64,000 nt of DNA, from NCBI RefSeq assembly GCF_910596095.1, contig NC_056550.1, positions 24,920,001-24,984,000 on the forward strand. Direction: 5' to 3'. Every line of letters begins with the position of its first letter. Positions within the stretch are counted from its first letter, which is position 1. A program made the position numbers and the translations under genes. Positions 23,906 through 37,300 of this stretch are shown here, piece after piece. The notes beneath the pieces were generated by a model, which made no database searches, was not told the DNA's origin, and saw nothing but the letters and a program-made list of their open reading frames with translations. The stretch comes from Thunnus maccoyii. Lineage: Eukaryota > Chordata > Actinopteri > Scombriformes > Scombridae.

Positions 23906-25784
23906 TGAAGGGAGCCTCTGTGCTTTTAACCCATGCTGCTGGTTGATGGTTTGGGTTTATTTTTCCCTCCTGTAGAGCTAAATTTGTGTAGGCTGCATCA
24001 GCGTCATCAGCACTGCTACTTGCTGCCATTTCTTACTGGAATATGTGTCATATGTTAGCTAGCAAGAGCTGACAGATTTCTTTCAAAGATGGTGTGGTGG
24101 GGAAAAAAAGTTTCAGAAATGCAAAGATGAGTGTCGCATACAAATTTACCTTTATATTTTATGCTGTGCAGTGGACAGGTTCAGCTGACAGGACCTGTCT
24201 GCTCCAGAGCCGCGGTTGGACAGGTTCAGTAACGGCTCCAGTTACACCGCGATTTAACATTTTAAAAAAGATTTTACCAGCTAATAACTGAAGGAACAGA
24301 CAGCTGGAGAGTTGAAGAGCTACAGGATGAAATGCAAAATGACTTCTGGCCCACTTAAATATCATTGCACTGTTTGTCTTCCTCTCATTATTATCATGTT
24401 GCTGAGCAACTCCTGCCCTCCTGCCTCACAGCCACGCTCCCCCTCCCCTCTCCTGCCCTCAGCCCCTCCTCACCCACCTCTCAGCCCCTTGCCCAATTTT
24501 TTAGCATTTTTCAAAATTATGCAGTCGGTGGAGTTAAGCTTAGACCTGGGGGTGCAGTTACACTTTAATGGTTTCTAGCAAGTTTCAGTATTTCTAAATA
24601 CTGAAAATGTCCATATATGAGCTGACATGTATTTTCTGCCCCCTGATGCACCCATTTTTGATAGTTTGTGAACTGCAAACCCATCTATACTGCTTATAAA
24701 TGCTAAATAGGAGGACTTGAAGTGTCACAGTAGTTTCCAATGCATTTCATACCAGAACATTACTGGTCTATAAATCAATCAAACATGAAAGATGCATAAT
24801 GAGATTGTATTTATAGGATATATATGGTATAATTTGTGTCAGCTGTCTGTCACATTCAGCACAGTGACTCATGTAGAGCAATGGAAGAAATAAATTTTCT
24901 ACCCTTTGTGCAAGAAAATAAGGAAGAACCTACGATCCCTTTTTTAATGGACACTGGAACTGAAGTCCATTTTATTTTTCTGCTATTTTTCATTCAGACA
25001 TGTAATGGATTTCTCCCTCAATTCAACACACGACAAAACCCAGAACCAAATGCAACCCAGTTGTCCTTCAGTCATCAGACGTCAGTATAGTGCATCCCAA
25101 GGATTTCTATTCATTCATTTCCATTTAAATGGGCTGAAGCTCTGATTTCTGATACCAAGAAAACATTCTGATACCAAGAAAACAAACAAGCGTTTGTTTA
25201 CCAATGTGTTAGGATACAATAAACATGTAAAATACTTGAGAATACATCAATATATTATTCTAATGGAAATTTAACAAAAAATCTAACTCCGAATCCATCT
25301 CAAACTGGATGGGTTTACTCACGATTGTTCAGGAGACCGTTTGTTCACATTTCAGCTCATCATTGTCTGTGGACAAGGAACCATCCAGACCTGCTAGATG
25401 TTAAGTGTCTCAGTGGGGTTTAGACACTCATTTTTTTTACAGACTGACCATGATTGATTATACAACCATCTTCCTTAGTGCATCTTTAAAAAAAAACAAA
25501 AAAAACAAAACATCATTATGAAAACAGATGGGTCCACCCTCAAGCTGTAACTACACAGCCTACAGGGAAAACAATCTACGTTCAAAATAACCTTTATGAC
25601 TCTGGACATAGATATTGAACAGGTGTTAACACCTCTGTATTATGCAGCACATGCACTGATGAGGTGTTATTCACCATAGACTGTTATTATCTTTAAATTG
25701 GATTCTCAAGTGTTATGTTGAAGGACTGTTTTTATCTTAGTGTTGGAGGTCTAGGAATGGTAATGTCAGCCGGTCCACCGCTTA
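23906..25784. other. Non-coding DNA with a C-rich tract at about 24405-24500
   Basis: Most of this is AT-rich without features. The tract is almost purely pyrimidine with runs of three to five C; its - strand satisfies a G-quadruplex pattern at 24439-24466. The overlapping proline/serine-rich frames at 24312-24578 are a by-product of that tract. Confidence 0.5.
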
Positions 25785-26480
25785 GATTGACTATCAAATG
25801 GATTACCATGAAATTTGGTACAGACACTCACGGTTCACAGAGGATGAATCCTAATGACTTCAGTGGTCATCTGTAGCCACCAGCAGGTCAAATTACATAC
25901 AAAACATAATCAGAAAGAGAAAGAAAGTTAAAAGAAAACTAACAGTGGTGTACAATTTGTCAGAACTTATTTCACTTACAACTTTTTAAGTTTTCAGGAA
26001 GTCCTTGGATTACCATAGATAAGAGTATGAGAGAGAGAGACAGAGAGAAAGAGAGAGATGGCTCTAGTGAATTTTTCCAACACACAGCAACTGTATATTT
26101 GGCGTGCAGATAGCAAAAATATACCATCTTTTTAGGCTCACAACTTAACATAACAAAGTTTTTACATATCCAGTGAAACATCTCAACATCTAACAGATGG
26201 ATGGCCATGACATTTGGTATTCATGTCTCCCTCAGGATTCATTGTAATCGCTCCCGTTATCATCATCAAGTCAACATCTGTTTGTCAAATACTTTATGAC
26301 CAAATGCCTGAAAAAAAATACTTACATCATGTGTTTAGTGCTTATTAAAAATGTTAGCAACATGTTAAGATGGTAAACATTATACCTGCCAAACATCAAG
26401 ATGTTAGCATTGTAGGCTTATTGTGAGCATATTAGGATGCTGACTTTAGCATTTAGCTCAAAACACCACTGTGCCTCAGT
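25785..26480 (-). repeat. Dispersed fish repeat family F, - orientation
   Basis: Contains the complement of CATTAGGATTCATCCTCTG, then ACCATGAATGTCTG and TTTCATGGTAATCCAT units seen at 35090-35455, plus the GCTAACATGTT-rich section seen at 34740-34870. The order is inverted relative to that copy. A (GA)n tract lies at 26030-26059. Confidence 0.6.
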
Positions 26481-29400
26481 AGAGCCTCCACAGAGCTGTT
26501 AGCATCTCTGTTGACTCTGGGCGTCCGTCCCAAAACCCACACAAGAACCTTTGAAGACCCCAAGAGTGTTGATGTTTATTAGAGCTCACTGGGACACTCT
26601 TGATTAATAAGGACATCCTGTTATTCATGCAAATAAAAATATCATCCATGGCCCAATCAAGCTCAGATGATTCATTGGAGCACAAACAGTATTACAGTCA
26701 CAGTAAGATAACAGCAAAAAAAAAAAAGCAAACTCAGGACCTGAGAGGAGAAGTAGGAAGAAATTAGAGTTAGTCTATCTAGGAGCACATAGATATACTG
26801 TACATAAAAGAGATAAGAAGAATGGAGCAAATTTCTTGAAATCTTTTATAATGGACATGATATTTATCTTGACAGCATCATGTGATATTAGTCTTATCAG
26901 TCCCATAAAGAAGAGACAGATTAATTAATATTATGTTATAACCATCGGTGGAGGTTCTGCTATAACTTAATGTTTGGATCTTGATAGTAATATTCACACT
27001 GAATCCAACTTTCATAAACTTCAGTTTCCTCTCATCTGTAGATTATTGTTGATTCTAAAACCAGCTTGAAGGCGCCAACAACTGGACTGCTGTTGTGCAA
27101 TATTCGGTGGTGGGATATAGACATGCTTGGCTTTGAATATTGTGTTGTATTAGGAGAAGTTAGCATCAAGTGTGGCTTGAATGGACTGTGTGTTGGTATA
27201 TTTCAGACGTGGGACAAACTACCTGGCAATGCGTGAACGTAAGTGCTCAAGACTGCAAGTGCGGGTATTGGTGCAGGCCTGTAGTCTTGTTTGTAAATTG
27301 ATGAATTGATCAGGAATCAATACTTAAGTCAATAAGATAGTGAGTTACAATCCATGTGAGAAATCAGTAGACATCCTATCTGACCCACTTGTACAGTTTA
27401 GTTTTAGTGCAGTTATATAACAACATTTTTATTTAAATAAACTGTTTCCACTTGTTTGTCAGTCATATCACATCCACAAATCTCAGCTCCTCTTATGCTC
27501 TCACACATGAAATAAAAATCAAAGCTTGTGTGTTTTTTGAATTCAGGTGTATTGACTGGCTGCTTATGCTGCTGAGTGTTTATCTCTGGCTTCTCCAAAT
27601 GAAAAAGTAAAGCAGGTTCCCGTGTTCTTTTTATGCGCTTTGACGGGAACCAGCTGCTAGATCCGATTAGATAAGTGCTCTCTTTTCAGCCTGTCACCTC
27701 TGTAGCGCCAGCTTTTAGTTTCATTTAATTCCAATCTTCATGTTAATTTTTCTTTGGACGAACCCTTTGCTCTTTTGGCAACTCACACGGGTGCAAAATG
27801 TCAAAAACAGAAATTGAGTTGAACCGAGGAAGATCGAGTAGACAGCAGTAATTCATTATGCATTAATTGAATCTTGGCGTGTATCTCCATGTCTATCCAT
27901 GTGTCTTTTGTATCTGTTGATTTAGAGCATGAAAGCGGACAAACACTTTTATCACTCCCCACTACATATTTTATATGTTTACAGCTTACACTCATCAATC
28001 CCCTGTGATCAGATATGTCCATAGACCCCCATTAATCAATATATTTACATGTGCAAAGCCATGAAAAGATGATCACAGTTAAATAATTCAAACATTCTTG
28101 CAACATGTTGCAAAAAAAATGCTCCAATTCACAACAGCAATCCCTGCCCAGTCAAAATTGTCTCTGTGCAGATTTGCATGTTTTGCTCAGATATGGCAAC
28201 ACTTTCTCATTTTCTGGCAGCAGTGAGGCAGCGAGAAACTCTCTGTGGACCCCGACCCTTTTTGTTCAATCTTAAGAGTGTTTACAGCCAGCTAGATGTA
28301 TTAATTAGGTCCAGTTGTGGCCAGAATGAGCTTTTCCTTTGATGCAGAGATGATTACGTGTGTGTGTCTCTCTCTCTTATTCACTGTGCAGTCCCACGAG
28401 GGGATGCGTGCTCGACCCAAACTGTCAGTCTCTTTGAGGAAAATGTCAAGGGACATATTCTTCCTTTTATACTCCTGATGTTGTGCTGTTGGTTGTCATG
28501 ACTGGATTAGCAACGCAGAGGTGGAATAATTGCCCTTCTTTTGACCTACAAGTAGACAGAGCCCGATCATTTTGCTTTGCATGTTTCACCCTGTAAACAA
28601 TGACATGAAATGAAATGTCTCCATGTATGGCACTGGCACTGCAACTTATAAAACACATGCAAATAGACAAAACGGAAAAAAAAAGGAAGACAGCAGCCTC
28701 ACTAATTTGACAACACGTGTGAAGCATTTAGAAAAAAATGCTGCAAAGTGAGAAATGCAACCAAATATAGAAGGTAAGTTGCACAGAAATTAGTTAGAAA
28801 TTGCTATAGCTAATATTAAAAAGTGATGAACATGCCTGGACATTACTTTTGGCAAATAAAAAAAAAAAAAAATTTTGGCACTCTGCATTTAAGCTGCAGT
28901 TTTTCTGATGGCCACTAGCTGCCTGTAGCTAGCTGACTGCACTGAATTTTACTTGTAATGAGTCATATTTGAGAATCACCAGTGTAGGAAGAGGTATTCA
29001 TATCCTTTAAAAAAGTACAAAAAGTACAAAATATAAAATATGCTCCATAAGTGTTATCAGCAATATGAAAGTACAAACAGTTCACTTGTGGACTATGTGG
29101 ATTCGCCTCTAAATATAAATGATTTGAACTGAACTTAACACAAACAAACAACAGGATGTGTAGGTCTGTGACAACAGCTATGTAAGCAGTTTCATGGATG
29201 TGTGGGTGTTGAAGGTGCAAAAGGAAAAAAAAGAGATGCAGGATGTTATTATGTTATCATACTTGCAAGATTCAAACCAACTTTCAAGTCGTAATCATTA
29301 CAATTGAGAAACTTCTCTGGATGATCCGATATGTCCAGTTTGTTGCTTCATAATACAGAAGTGCCTGAAAATAGCAGATAGGAACGCTTCATATCAGCCG

Positions 29401-29589
29401 AAGTCTGCAGTTAATTGTGATTAAACCCAAATTTAATGAGTATACTGTTATGTTGTCAATGCACAGTATCTTTAATTCTTACTTGGCCAACACTGTAATC
29501 ATATATATTGTATTTTCATACTATTCTTGATGATTTTACTACTGTTCTCTGTAGCTTGCATTGTTCTATGCAGGTCACTTGTCTTTAAC
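26481..29589. other. Non-coding DNA, nothing recognised
   Basis: No exon candidates with family resemblance were seen. Frames of 61-86 codons (for example 28727-28467 and 29220-28963 on the - strand) lack motifs. Confidence 0.45.
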
Positions 29590-29935
29590 GCTTCTTATTC
29601 TACGTATGGCTCCTAAAGTTATGTGAAGCTGCTTTTAGCTTCTATGCTGCTCATATCTGGAAAAAAAATATATCTGAAGATCTCAGACTGGAAACAATGC
29701 TGATTACTTTTAAATTTCAATTGAAGACGCATCTGTGTGCCGTGACTTTTAATTAAAGTTCAAAGCTGCATGTCATGATTTTTATCTTTTACGCTGCCTT
29801 TTTAATACCACTTTACTTTTTTCATAAATTTCATGTATCTTACTGTTCTATTATTTTACTTGCCTCTTTTAGTCTTGTTTTTATTTTCATTTTTCTTATT
29901 TCTGTGTATGAAATGTGTTATATAAATAACAACAA
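29590..29935 (+). mobile_element. LINE 3' end fragment
   Basis: Around 29620-29755 the + strand translates as CEAAFSFYAAHIW followed by TFKFQLKTHLCAVTF, matching the final residues of LINE ORF2 proteins (AFSxxAPxxWN, then FKxxLKTHLF). It is followed by a T-rich 3' UTR ending GTGTTATATAAATAAC. The copy is 5' truncated and degenerate. Confidence 0.6.
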
Positions 29936-30029
29936 GTCTTCTATATTAAATGACCAAACAAGTGGTTTGACCTTTTGACTGCAGAATAATACATAGAAGT
30001 GTTTTTTAATCTGGTGCCTCTATCAGCAG

Positions 30030-30540
30030 TAATCATCAGGACAACATAATTTGTTTGTGTTTTCCAAAACCATTACACATCACCGTTAAAAATAATCATG
30101 TTTTATGATGTGACAACGCTTTGGTTAAGGTCTGGTTAGGTTTAGGCACAAATCATGGTTTTGGTTAAAAATTATTATTTGTTAAAATGCAGTGTGGGTT
30201 AAAATGACCACTTCCTTAAAGTTAGATGACCTTCGCTGTCACGGCAATAATAATAACCACAGGGTGAAGATAAGGGGACGACTGTAGTTATGTTTTTTAA
30301 AAAATTGTCCAGGCTTATGATTGGAAATGTGAAACGAATGCCTCCATCCACCCGTCCTCCTCTGTGGAAATTTGTCCACATATATTTGCGTCATCTCAAC
30401 TTCACCACTGCTCCGGGTCATAATTACTACGGCCACTAGATGGCATCTGTCACTCAAACGTATCTATAGGTCATTTTTGGGTGACTGACTTTACGACCTA
30501 TTGTGTCGATCTTCTTGGGAGGCTCTGCTCTTCCATATAG
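30030..30540. repeat. Dispersed fish repeat fragments
   Basis: GGTTAAGGTCTGGTTAGGTT, then TAGGCACAAATCATGGTTTT, resembles a common fish DNA-element end. The stretch 30418-30530 shares order and wording with 9917-10025 (CATAATTACTACGGCCACTA, then TGTCACT). Confidence 0.5.
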
Positions 30541-30985
30541 ATCAATCAATCAATCAGTCAATGAATTGCTTTATTTGTCCCCAAGGAGCAATTAGTTGTG
30601 CAGCAGTGTGACATAGGATAAAAACACAAAGCACATGAACATGACATATAAATATTAAAACATAAAATAAATAAAAAAGAAAGCAGAGTACACAAATTAA
30701 AACCATTTAAAAATAAACTGTTTCCCAGTATAAATATGTAAATAATGTATAATTTGCAATGTCTGGGATTTGGGTTTTGATTAGGTTTGTGTGCTCAAGT
30801 CACCTTTTCCGCACAGTGTTAAGCTGAGAGACTGCTGAGGGGACAGAAGAGTTTTTGTATCTGTTAGTTTTTGCTGGTGAAGCTCTAAAAAAGAAGCAGA
30901 AGTTAAGATCTGAAACTCTGGATGTCGTAAACAGAACAGACAGACTTTGAGTGACCCACATGTACAAGATATAAATATCACAAAA
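30541..30985 (-). mobile_element. L2-like LINE 3' fragment with TTGA tail
   Basis: On the - strand the element ends GGGGACAAATAAAGCAATTC followed by ATTGATTGATTGAT, the 3' end style of fish L2-like LINEs. The coding part is too degraded to read. The frames at 30781-31012 are inside it. Confidence 0.6.
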
Positions 30986-32157
30986 CAGGCCAGTCGTTCT
31001 GTTTGAATACATTTTAATTCAGTGGCAAACTTTAGACCTTTGAAACAATTTGTCTAAACAATTCAAACCAAACATCTGCTCTGCTCTATCACTGAAAATA
31101 TAATGTCGTTAAAACCTCACTGAGGACAAGCTGAGCTCACATTCTGACCCTGAGCAGATAAAGTATGTTATTCCTCACAATAACAAGTATTTTTATTTCT
31201 ATTCAGAGCGCTGTTACAGTTTGTGCTGCAGCACTTAGATTGTGCACCAACGCACTCAAGGGTATCTATTTTCTGTAAAGCAAAAACTCGAACTTTCAGT
31301 GGCGATCAAATAACAAATATCTTATAATGTTTAACAGTGTTACGATGATGATGTGTGTGAATTTATGTAAGTGTGTGGACTCTCTGAACTCGGTGGCTGC
31401 CGTCCAATCTTTCACCTTTCTCTACTGAATCGCCTCAGATGAATTTGAGCTTACATCCACACTCCCTCTCCTAATTGTCTTCAGTTATCTGCATTGATGA
31501 TAATTCACTCAAAGCTATGTCACAAGGTGAAAATCTATATATGTAAAAAAATGATTTTGCTGGATGCAAATCAACACACAAACTCTAAAAATCAAGTTAT
31601 TTTAGAAGACTCAGGTATAAAACATCAAATAAATAGATGTTACAATAAAGAAAATTGGTGTTTGTTACATTTACTGATTTATTCTGATATTTTATGAGCT
31701 GCCTGTACATTTTTTTCCTGTAATTTTACCTGAAATATTCTATTATTTAACAAAACGGGGGAAAAAATATCAAATAACAACAACTGTTTGAAGAAATTAC
31801 AGAAAATTTCTTGTTTTAAAACTCTTTTTTTTAAGTGCAAGCAGAATTGGTCATATTTAATATAGGTTTAAGACATATTGCTGTCCTTTAGTACCACAGC
31901 GTAATACTGTAATGTTTAATAGGGTTGACATTATCAATACGTAGTAAAATGAGCCAAACTGACCTAACTTACCTTTGAGCTGCTGTTCAATCCAACTCTC
32001 ACCCAAACAAAGAGCAGATACTCAGCTGCTTGACACAGTGTTATATCTTTATTGTATCTGATTAGACTAAACTTCTGTTGCTGACCCAACTGGCTTAATA
32101 AGCAGTATAATCTTAATATCATGGCCCACTCAGTGGTCCACCATCATCCCTACATAT
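30986..32157. other. Non-coding DNA, nothing recognised
   Basis: AT-rich sequence; the 67-codon + strand frame at 31494-31697 has no motif. Confidence 0.45.
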
Positions 32158-32700
32158 CTAGGCCACATTCACATTACAGGCTTTAATCCTCAATGTGGAA
32201 TTTTTTTAGTCGGATCTGATCTTTTTGTGTTGATGGTTCACATTCATGTTTGTAAGTGACATGTATCGGGCTCCGGAGTGAACACCTTTGAGATCAAAAT
32301 GTAACAACATTAACGTCATTTGTGCAACAGTCAAATCATAAACATGGATGACATGGCTGTGCTAGCATACATGTGCAGGATTACTTGTTGTGGAGGTTGG
32401 CGGACAATACAGATGACGAGGACGAGAAGGAGAAGGCGACGTGTTTATTTTTACCTGGCTGTGAGGTGCCGACACCGAATGATGACGACAGGGAATATGC
32501 ACAGAGAAGTGACACGTTAAAAAAGAGACAAAAAAAAGATAAATTCCGATCTGACCCTTCTGGCAGTAATTTGCATAGCCAGAGATCATTTATGCATCCG
32601 ATCTAGGACCACATGCAAGTGGTCCAGATCTGATATGAAAAAATCAGAGGAGCAGCAGGACCCGGCCTTACATCTACACTGTGTCTGCTCAGGCTAAACT
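32158..32700. mobile_element. Probable degenerate DNA-transposon relic
   Basis: Begins GGCCACATTCACATTACAGG and contains GATCTGATCTTTTTGTG, a block near 32265 (GTATCGGGCTCC) and CCAGATCTGATATGAAAAAA-like motifs, which I associate with a high-copy fish DNA element. An arginine-rich frame at 32320-32520 might be a decayed transposase start. The right end is not clear, so the class is uncertain. Confidence 0.35.
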
Positions 32701-32999
32701 ACAGTAGTTGACCTGACTGGCCTTATAGGCAGCGTCATCTGAATAGCCCACTCAAGCACCATCATTGTAAAACTGGTTCTACTGGTCTTACCAATAGCTA
32801 CTACTTAGTAACCCCTCTGGTATGGTATTAAATTATATCCCTTGGCCTGGAACATGGTTTTAACATGAAAAATAAAGGAACAGGCTGTTTGCTATGGTCT
32901 TAATCAGTGGATGAGTTGGTAAACTTGGTGTTTTTTCCCCTCGGTATGGTTTCTTTTCACTCAGAAAAATCTAAGTGAACTAAAATGCATCACCAAGAG

Positions 33000-33330
33000 C
33001 CACGTGAGAACATTCACTTATTGGTCAGACAGACAGAGAATCAGGGCTGATGAGACAAGGGACCGGAGACAAGGCAGACGGGACCGCAGAGAACAGGAGA
33101 CAGGGTTAGACCAGGAAAACGGGCAACAACAAAATAACAGGATACATGCAGGTGAAATGGATGGATGCATAGACTGTATGGTACAGAGGCTACGATCTGG
33201 CAGCGTGGAAGTGGCAGGGCTGAGTATTTGTAGAGGTCTTGACTATGGAATGGGTTGCTGCTGGTGGGGCTCTGCTTTGACTCCACCACACCTGTTGCAC
33301 ACAGGACTGAGGCAGTAATTGTGACAACAA
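33000..33330. repeat. GA-rich unidentified block, possibly repeat-derived
   Basis: GC-richer than the surroundings, with AGACAAGG/GGACCGGAGACA-like purine-rich segments. Open in two frames (104 codons + and 82 codons -) as expected for biased composition. No protein domain was recognised. Confidence 0.3.
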
Positions 33331-34724
33331 GTGGTTGTGATGTTTTTAACTTGTCATAGCAGCAAAAGCACAGGTGTAACTAATAACATTAATGATTGCT
33401 CAGTTCCATCCTAAAACTGGTTAATCTAGCCTAAAGACAGTCATTAATGTGATTAATTACAGCTGTGCTTTCTCTGCCATCACATTTCAAAATGTCTATA
33501 AGCTCTATTAACAATGTTTAAAAGTAAACAAGCTTGCTAGTGTGTTGACCGTAGTTAGTTACAGTCTTGCATGTCTATAGTTTGTGTGTAGTTTCAGACA
33601 TTTTTTTTGGATTACTCAGATAGCTTCAATGGATGAGCAAATGAGAAATTTTATTGCTTTGCTCAGTTCTCATTGTGCATTTATTTTTCAGGGGCTCAAC
33701 ATCCAATCAGAGAGTACTCAAAAACAGGAAGAGCTGTGTGACTCCATCATCAATTCAATTGCAATAAAACTGGTAAAAATGTTGCCAATAAAATTAAAGT
33801 GAGCTGTTCTAGTGACTTGGCACTCCTTGCATTTTTATTGATTTTTAGGTATCCAGCACATATCCACTGAGGTTTTGTGGATACACTAACTTATCTGTAA
33901 TCAATTCATCATGCTTAATCTGCTGAATGGTCGTCAATGATGAGTGTCATCGACGTCTGATGGTTGGCCACAGAGGGCCAGTGATCGCCCAATGGCAGCT
34001 AATGATCAACGGGGTGTGCCAGGACTCAGACAGCCAGCTTTGGTAGATCTGCCCAGAATTAATTTTCTTTGTCCAAATTTGAATTTTATTGACAATTGAC
34101 TGGCAACAGATAATCCCAAATATTCAAATTGTCCCTTCTAAAACCAGTGGCTAATGTCTCAGATGCTTTTTTCCACATTTCATACCTGCTCAGTACCAAT
34201 TAAAAACAAATTTTCTCTGTAAACAAATATAAATAGGCCTATGAGCTGTATCTGACTCCATGCAATAAACCACAACAACCTGAGGGGACCATTTATGGAG
34301 ATTTCTTGTCACAAGCATTATCCATGAGGCTGATACTGTGTGACCTGGAGCAGACACAACACTCCCCTAGGAGTGTGTCAGCGCTCTGGCTGGTATTCCC
34401 AACAGCAGGTAACCAGGCATCACCTCAGCCAATCAGTAGACTAACTCAAGTCATCAGCATCCCATTCACATGTGTGCACTTTATATAACCTCACTCTCCA
34501 GACTGCCTAGTTTGAGAAATCCCTGCGAGACAACAAAGAGAGAGTTGAAAGTGATTGTATTTCAAGTGTATGGAGTCAGTTTTTAGTCTAGATCTTTGAT
34601 TATATTTGACAAGCAGTGTTAAATCCTGCCTGCCTTGATTAAATGGTTTCAAGACTTCCTGAGTTTATGAGTCTCTGAACCTCTTTTGTTCATGGTTACA
34701 AGTTACACTCCAGAGTCTACAGCA
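33331..34724. other. Non-coding DNA, nothing recognised
   Basis: One exon-like segment at about 33692-33772 (pyrimidine tract and AG before, GTAAAA after) encodes no recognisable sequence and has no partners, so it is not called. Confidence 0.4.
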
Positions 34725-35460
34725 AGCATAGTACAGAGGCATAGTGGTGCTTTGAGCAAAATGGCAACATCAACATGCTCATATATGACAATGCTAACAT
34801 GCTAATGTTTAGTAGGTATGCTGTTTATCACGTTCACCATCTTAGTTTAGTGTGTTAGCATGCTAACATTTGCTAATCAGCACAAAACAGTGTACAATTG
34901 TACAAAACAAGTATAGTTCAGGCTGTTGGGAATGTCATTAGTTTTGCTTATGTAATACTCGTTATACTTGTGTACGTAATTTTTTTTTGTAAAGTTTGAG
35001 TACAAAGTTTCAGTAATTTCAATAGTCAAGACATTTCAATCTGAGTCAAAAATGTGAACCTGATGATGATGCTAGAGGAAAAGTCAGTCATTAGGATTCA
35101 TCGTCTGGGAACCATGAATGTCTACACAAAATCTGGTGCCAATCCACCTTGTAGATGCTGAGATATACCAGACCTACTGGTGGTGCTACATGAAAAGTTG
35201 AGGGATCACTAAAGTCATTAAAATTCATCCCCTGGGCACCATGGATATCTGTGCCAAATTTCATGGTAATCCATCAATTAGTTGTCAAGATATTACACTA
35301 AAAAACAAAGACATCAACCCCATAGCGTTGCTGGAGATAAAGTTAGAGGATCACCAAAGTCAGTAGGATTCATCCTATGAGGATCATGAATGTCTGTATA
35401 TAATTTCATATCAATACATCCATTAGTTATTGAGATATTTCAGTCTGGACCAAACAGACC
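34725..35460 (+). repeat. Dispersed fish repeat family F with three tandem ~115-bp units
   Basis: First a GCTAACATGCTAATGTTTAG-rich section (34740-34870), then three successive units beginning near 35083, 35203 and 35343, each reading roughly AGTCATTAGGATTCATC, ATGAATGTCTG, AATTTCATGGTAATCCATC, GAGATATTTCAGTCTGGACC. An inverted copy lies at 25785-26480. Confidence 0.65.
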
Positions 35461-37300
35461 CAGTGTTTCCCCTACATTCATTCTGCAGCGGCTTCAAAAA
35501 GAACAAAATGAAATACAGCAGGGAGGGAGGTCTGCACCGGGAGATAGCGCCATAAAAAATGTTTAATTGGAAGGTCCCAGCGAAGGTCTTTGGGGACACT
35601 GATAAGATATGTGATATGTTTTTACATGACTAATTGTACATTGCATGACTGGAGGTAATACTGCACACTATATGCACGACAAGACACATCTAAAAATCCT
35701 GTCACCTCTACACACTGCATACATCCCACTGCTATAAATAGTTCTGATTTTGTTACCTGAAGGTCTCTAATCTGTCAATTTGCATTATAGATATCACATC
35801 ACTATGGTAACTGAATAAAACACCAGGACCTTGGATGAGAGGCGAAGGCAGAGTGTTACAAACCTCAAACAGGGACTCACATGGGTAGATGTGTGAGGCG
35901 TCGGCATGTGAGGACTGAAAAAGGGAAGGCAGGGTTGCTATTGTCATAGCGTAATGACAAATCAAAACACTTAGTACAGTTGTTTGTGCAAGCAGAGAGA
36001 TTCTAAATGGCTCAAATTGGGATGGATGGTACCCTAGTAATTACTAATATCAAGGACGATTCTGCCTGTAATCCGTTTCTCTTTGTGCACCTGTAATTTA
36101 TGCAGCAGGTCCAGAGTTAATGCGTATTCCTTGTGACTTGCTGCTGCAGTGTGGGACTGTCAACACAACAGCTGCTGAAGCCCACTTTGGAAGCAATTGC
36201 TTTGACTAATGTAAGGCTCGTAGAGAGTAGAGCAGCATGCTGATCAATTCAAGTGTCTTAAATTTCTCTTTTTCCGATTCTGCCGACTCGTCCATCAGAC
36301 TCAAAAAGCAACTTTAAAAAGACCTTTTGGGTCTTCCAGCGAGCCTGTCTTATCACACGCTATCCCACGAAATATAAGACTGTGGGAACAAAGTGTTCCT
36401 CATTATAGACAAAAGAATACAGTGATGGAAGTCATTTCAAGAGGATCAAAATATTGCAGACAGAACAGGCTGCGGCTAGTAGATTACCTTGTCATATAAC
36501 AAATACTGCCGATGATTGACAGCAGGAAAAATGTGCCTAATTTGACAGGGGTCAACTCAGAACAATCCAGCTGAGACATCATTGTCTGACTTATTTGTGC
36601 TGGTGTTCCTATTCATGTCCGCATTGAAGTAGTTCAGCAGTAAGAGAAGAGTCACAGTTTGTTACGGTCTGTGCTGCTGCAACACAAAAGCATGTACGAT
36701 CTCTTTCACCACTGAGATCCTTCGGCACAATGGGCACAATAAGTTTTGACATTTTTAACGCTACAATCTGTTAGCTCTGGAGTAAAAATGTCAGTACAGG
36801 GTTTTCCCATTGTGGTATTGTTTCTTTTACTGAACTAAAAAAGCTGAATGGTTCTCCCACTACTTTCTGAATCATTCTAAAGATGTTTGAAAACATTGAA
36901 AAATACGTTTCTTGGAAAAATAATGTGTCTAACAAGGTTTTTCCACAGAAAGGTTAAACTATCTTATTAAAATCCATAAAATGACATCTACCCCTTCTCT
37001 CTCATTGAAAAATCTGTAATCTATGAATATGCAAATATTTTTTTATTTCAAAAGTTTTACAGCTCGATACAAAATATCTCCTACTTCACTGTAAAGTCCA
37101 TTCTCGGTATTTGTGCACTAGAGGCTTCAAGTTTCCACATCACCCTGTAAATTGCATACTGGACCACGATTGGCTCCAAACTAGTTGTGATGTCACAAAT
37201 GATGCCTTTAGGTATGTAAATTCATATTTACACAGTGAAACTCAAACATCCAGCTGAAGAAACAAAACACATTTAGGGGAGGGCGACTTTAAATATACTT
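35461..37300. other. Non-coding DNA, nothing recognised
   Basis: No exon or repeat family could be supported. The 70-codon - strand frame at 35965-35753 is unremarkable. Confidence 0.45.

Noticed and set aside
23509..23946. 145-codon + strand open frame, hydrophobic
   Set aside because: It is a direct reading of the tandem array; the periodic peptide has no domain and the array has no gene context.
24312..24578. Proline/serine-rich 88- and 67-codon frames
   Set aside because: By-product of the C-rich tract; two overlapping frames share it.
32320..32606. Arginine-rich or acidic small proteins
   Set aside because: Overlapping frames in a probable DNA-transposon relic; no support as an independent gene.
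33004..33318. 104-codon arginine/glutamine-rich frame and its 82-codon antisense frame
   Set aside because: Both strands are open because of purine bias; no domain, start context or splice partners.
33692..33772. Exon-like segment bounded by an AG and GTAAAA
   Set aside because: Weak donor, no recognisable peptide and no neighbouring exons.
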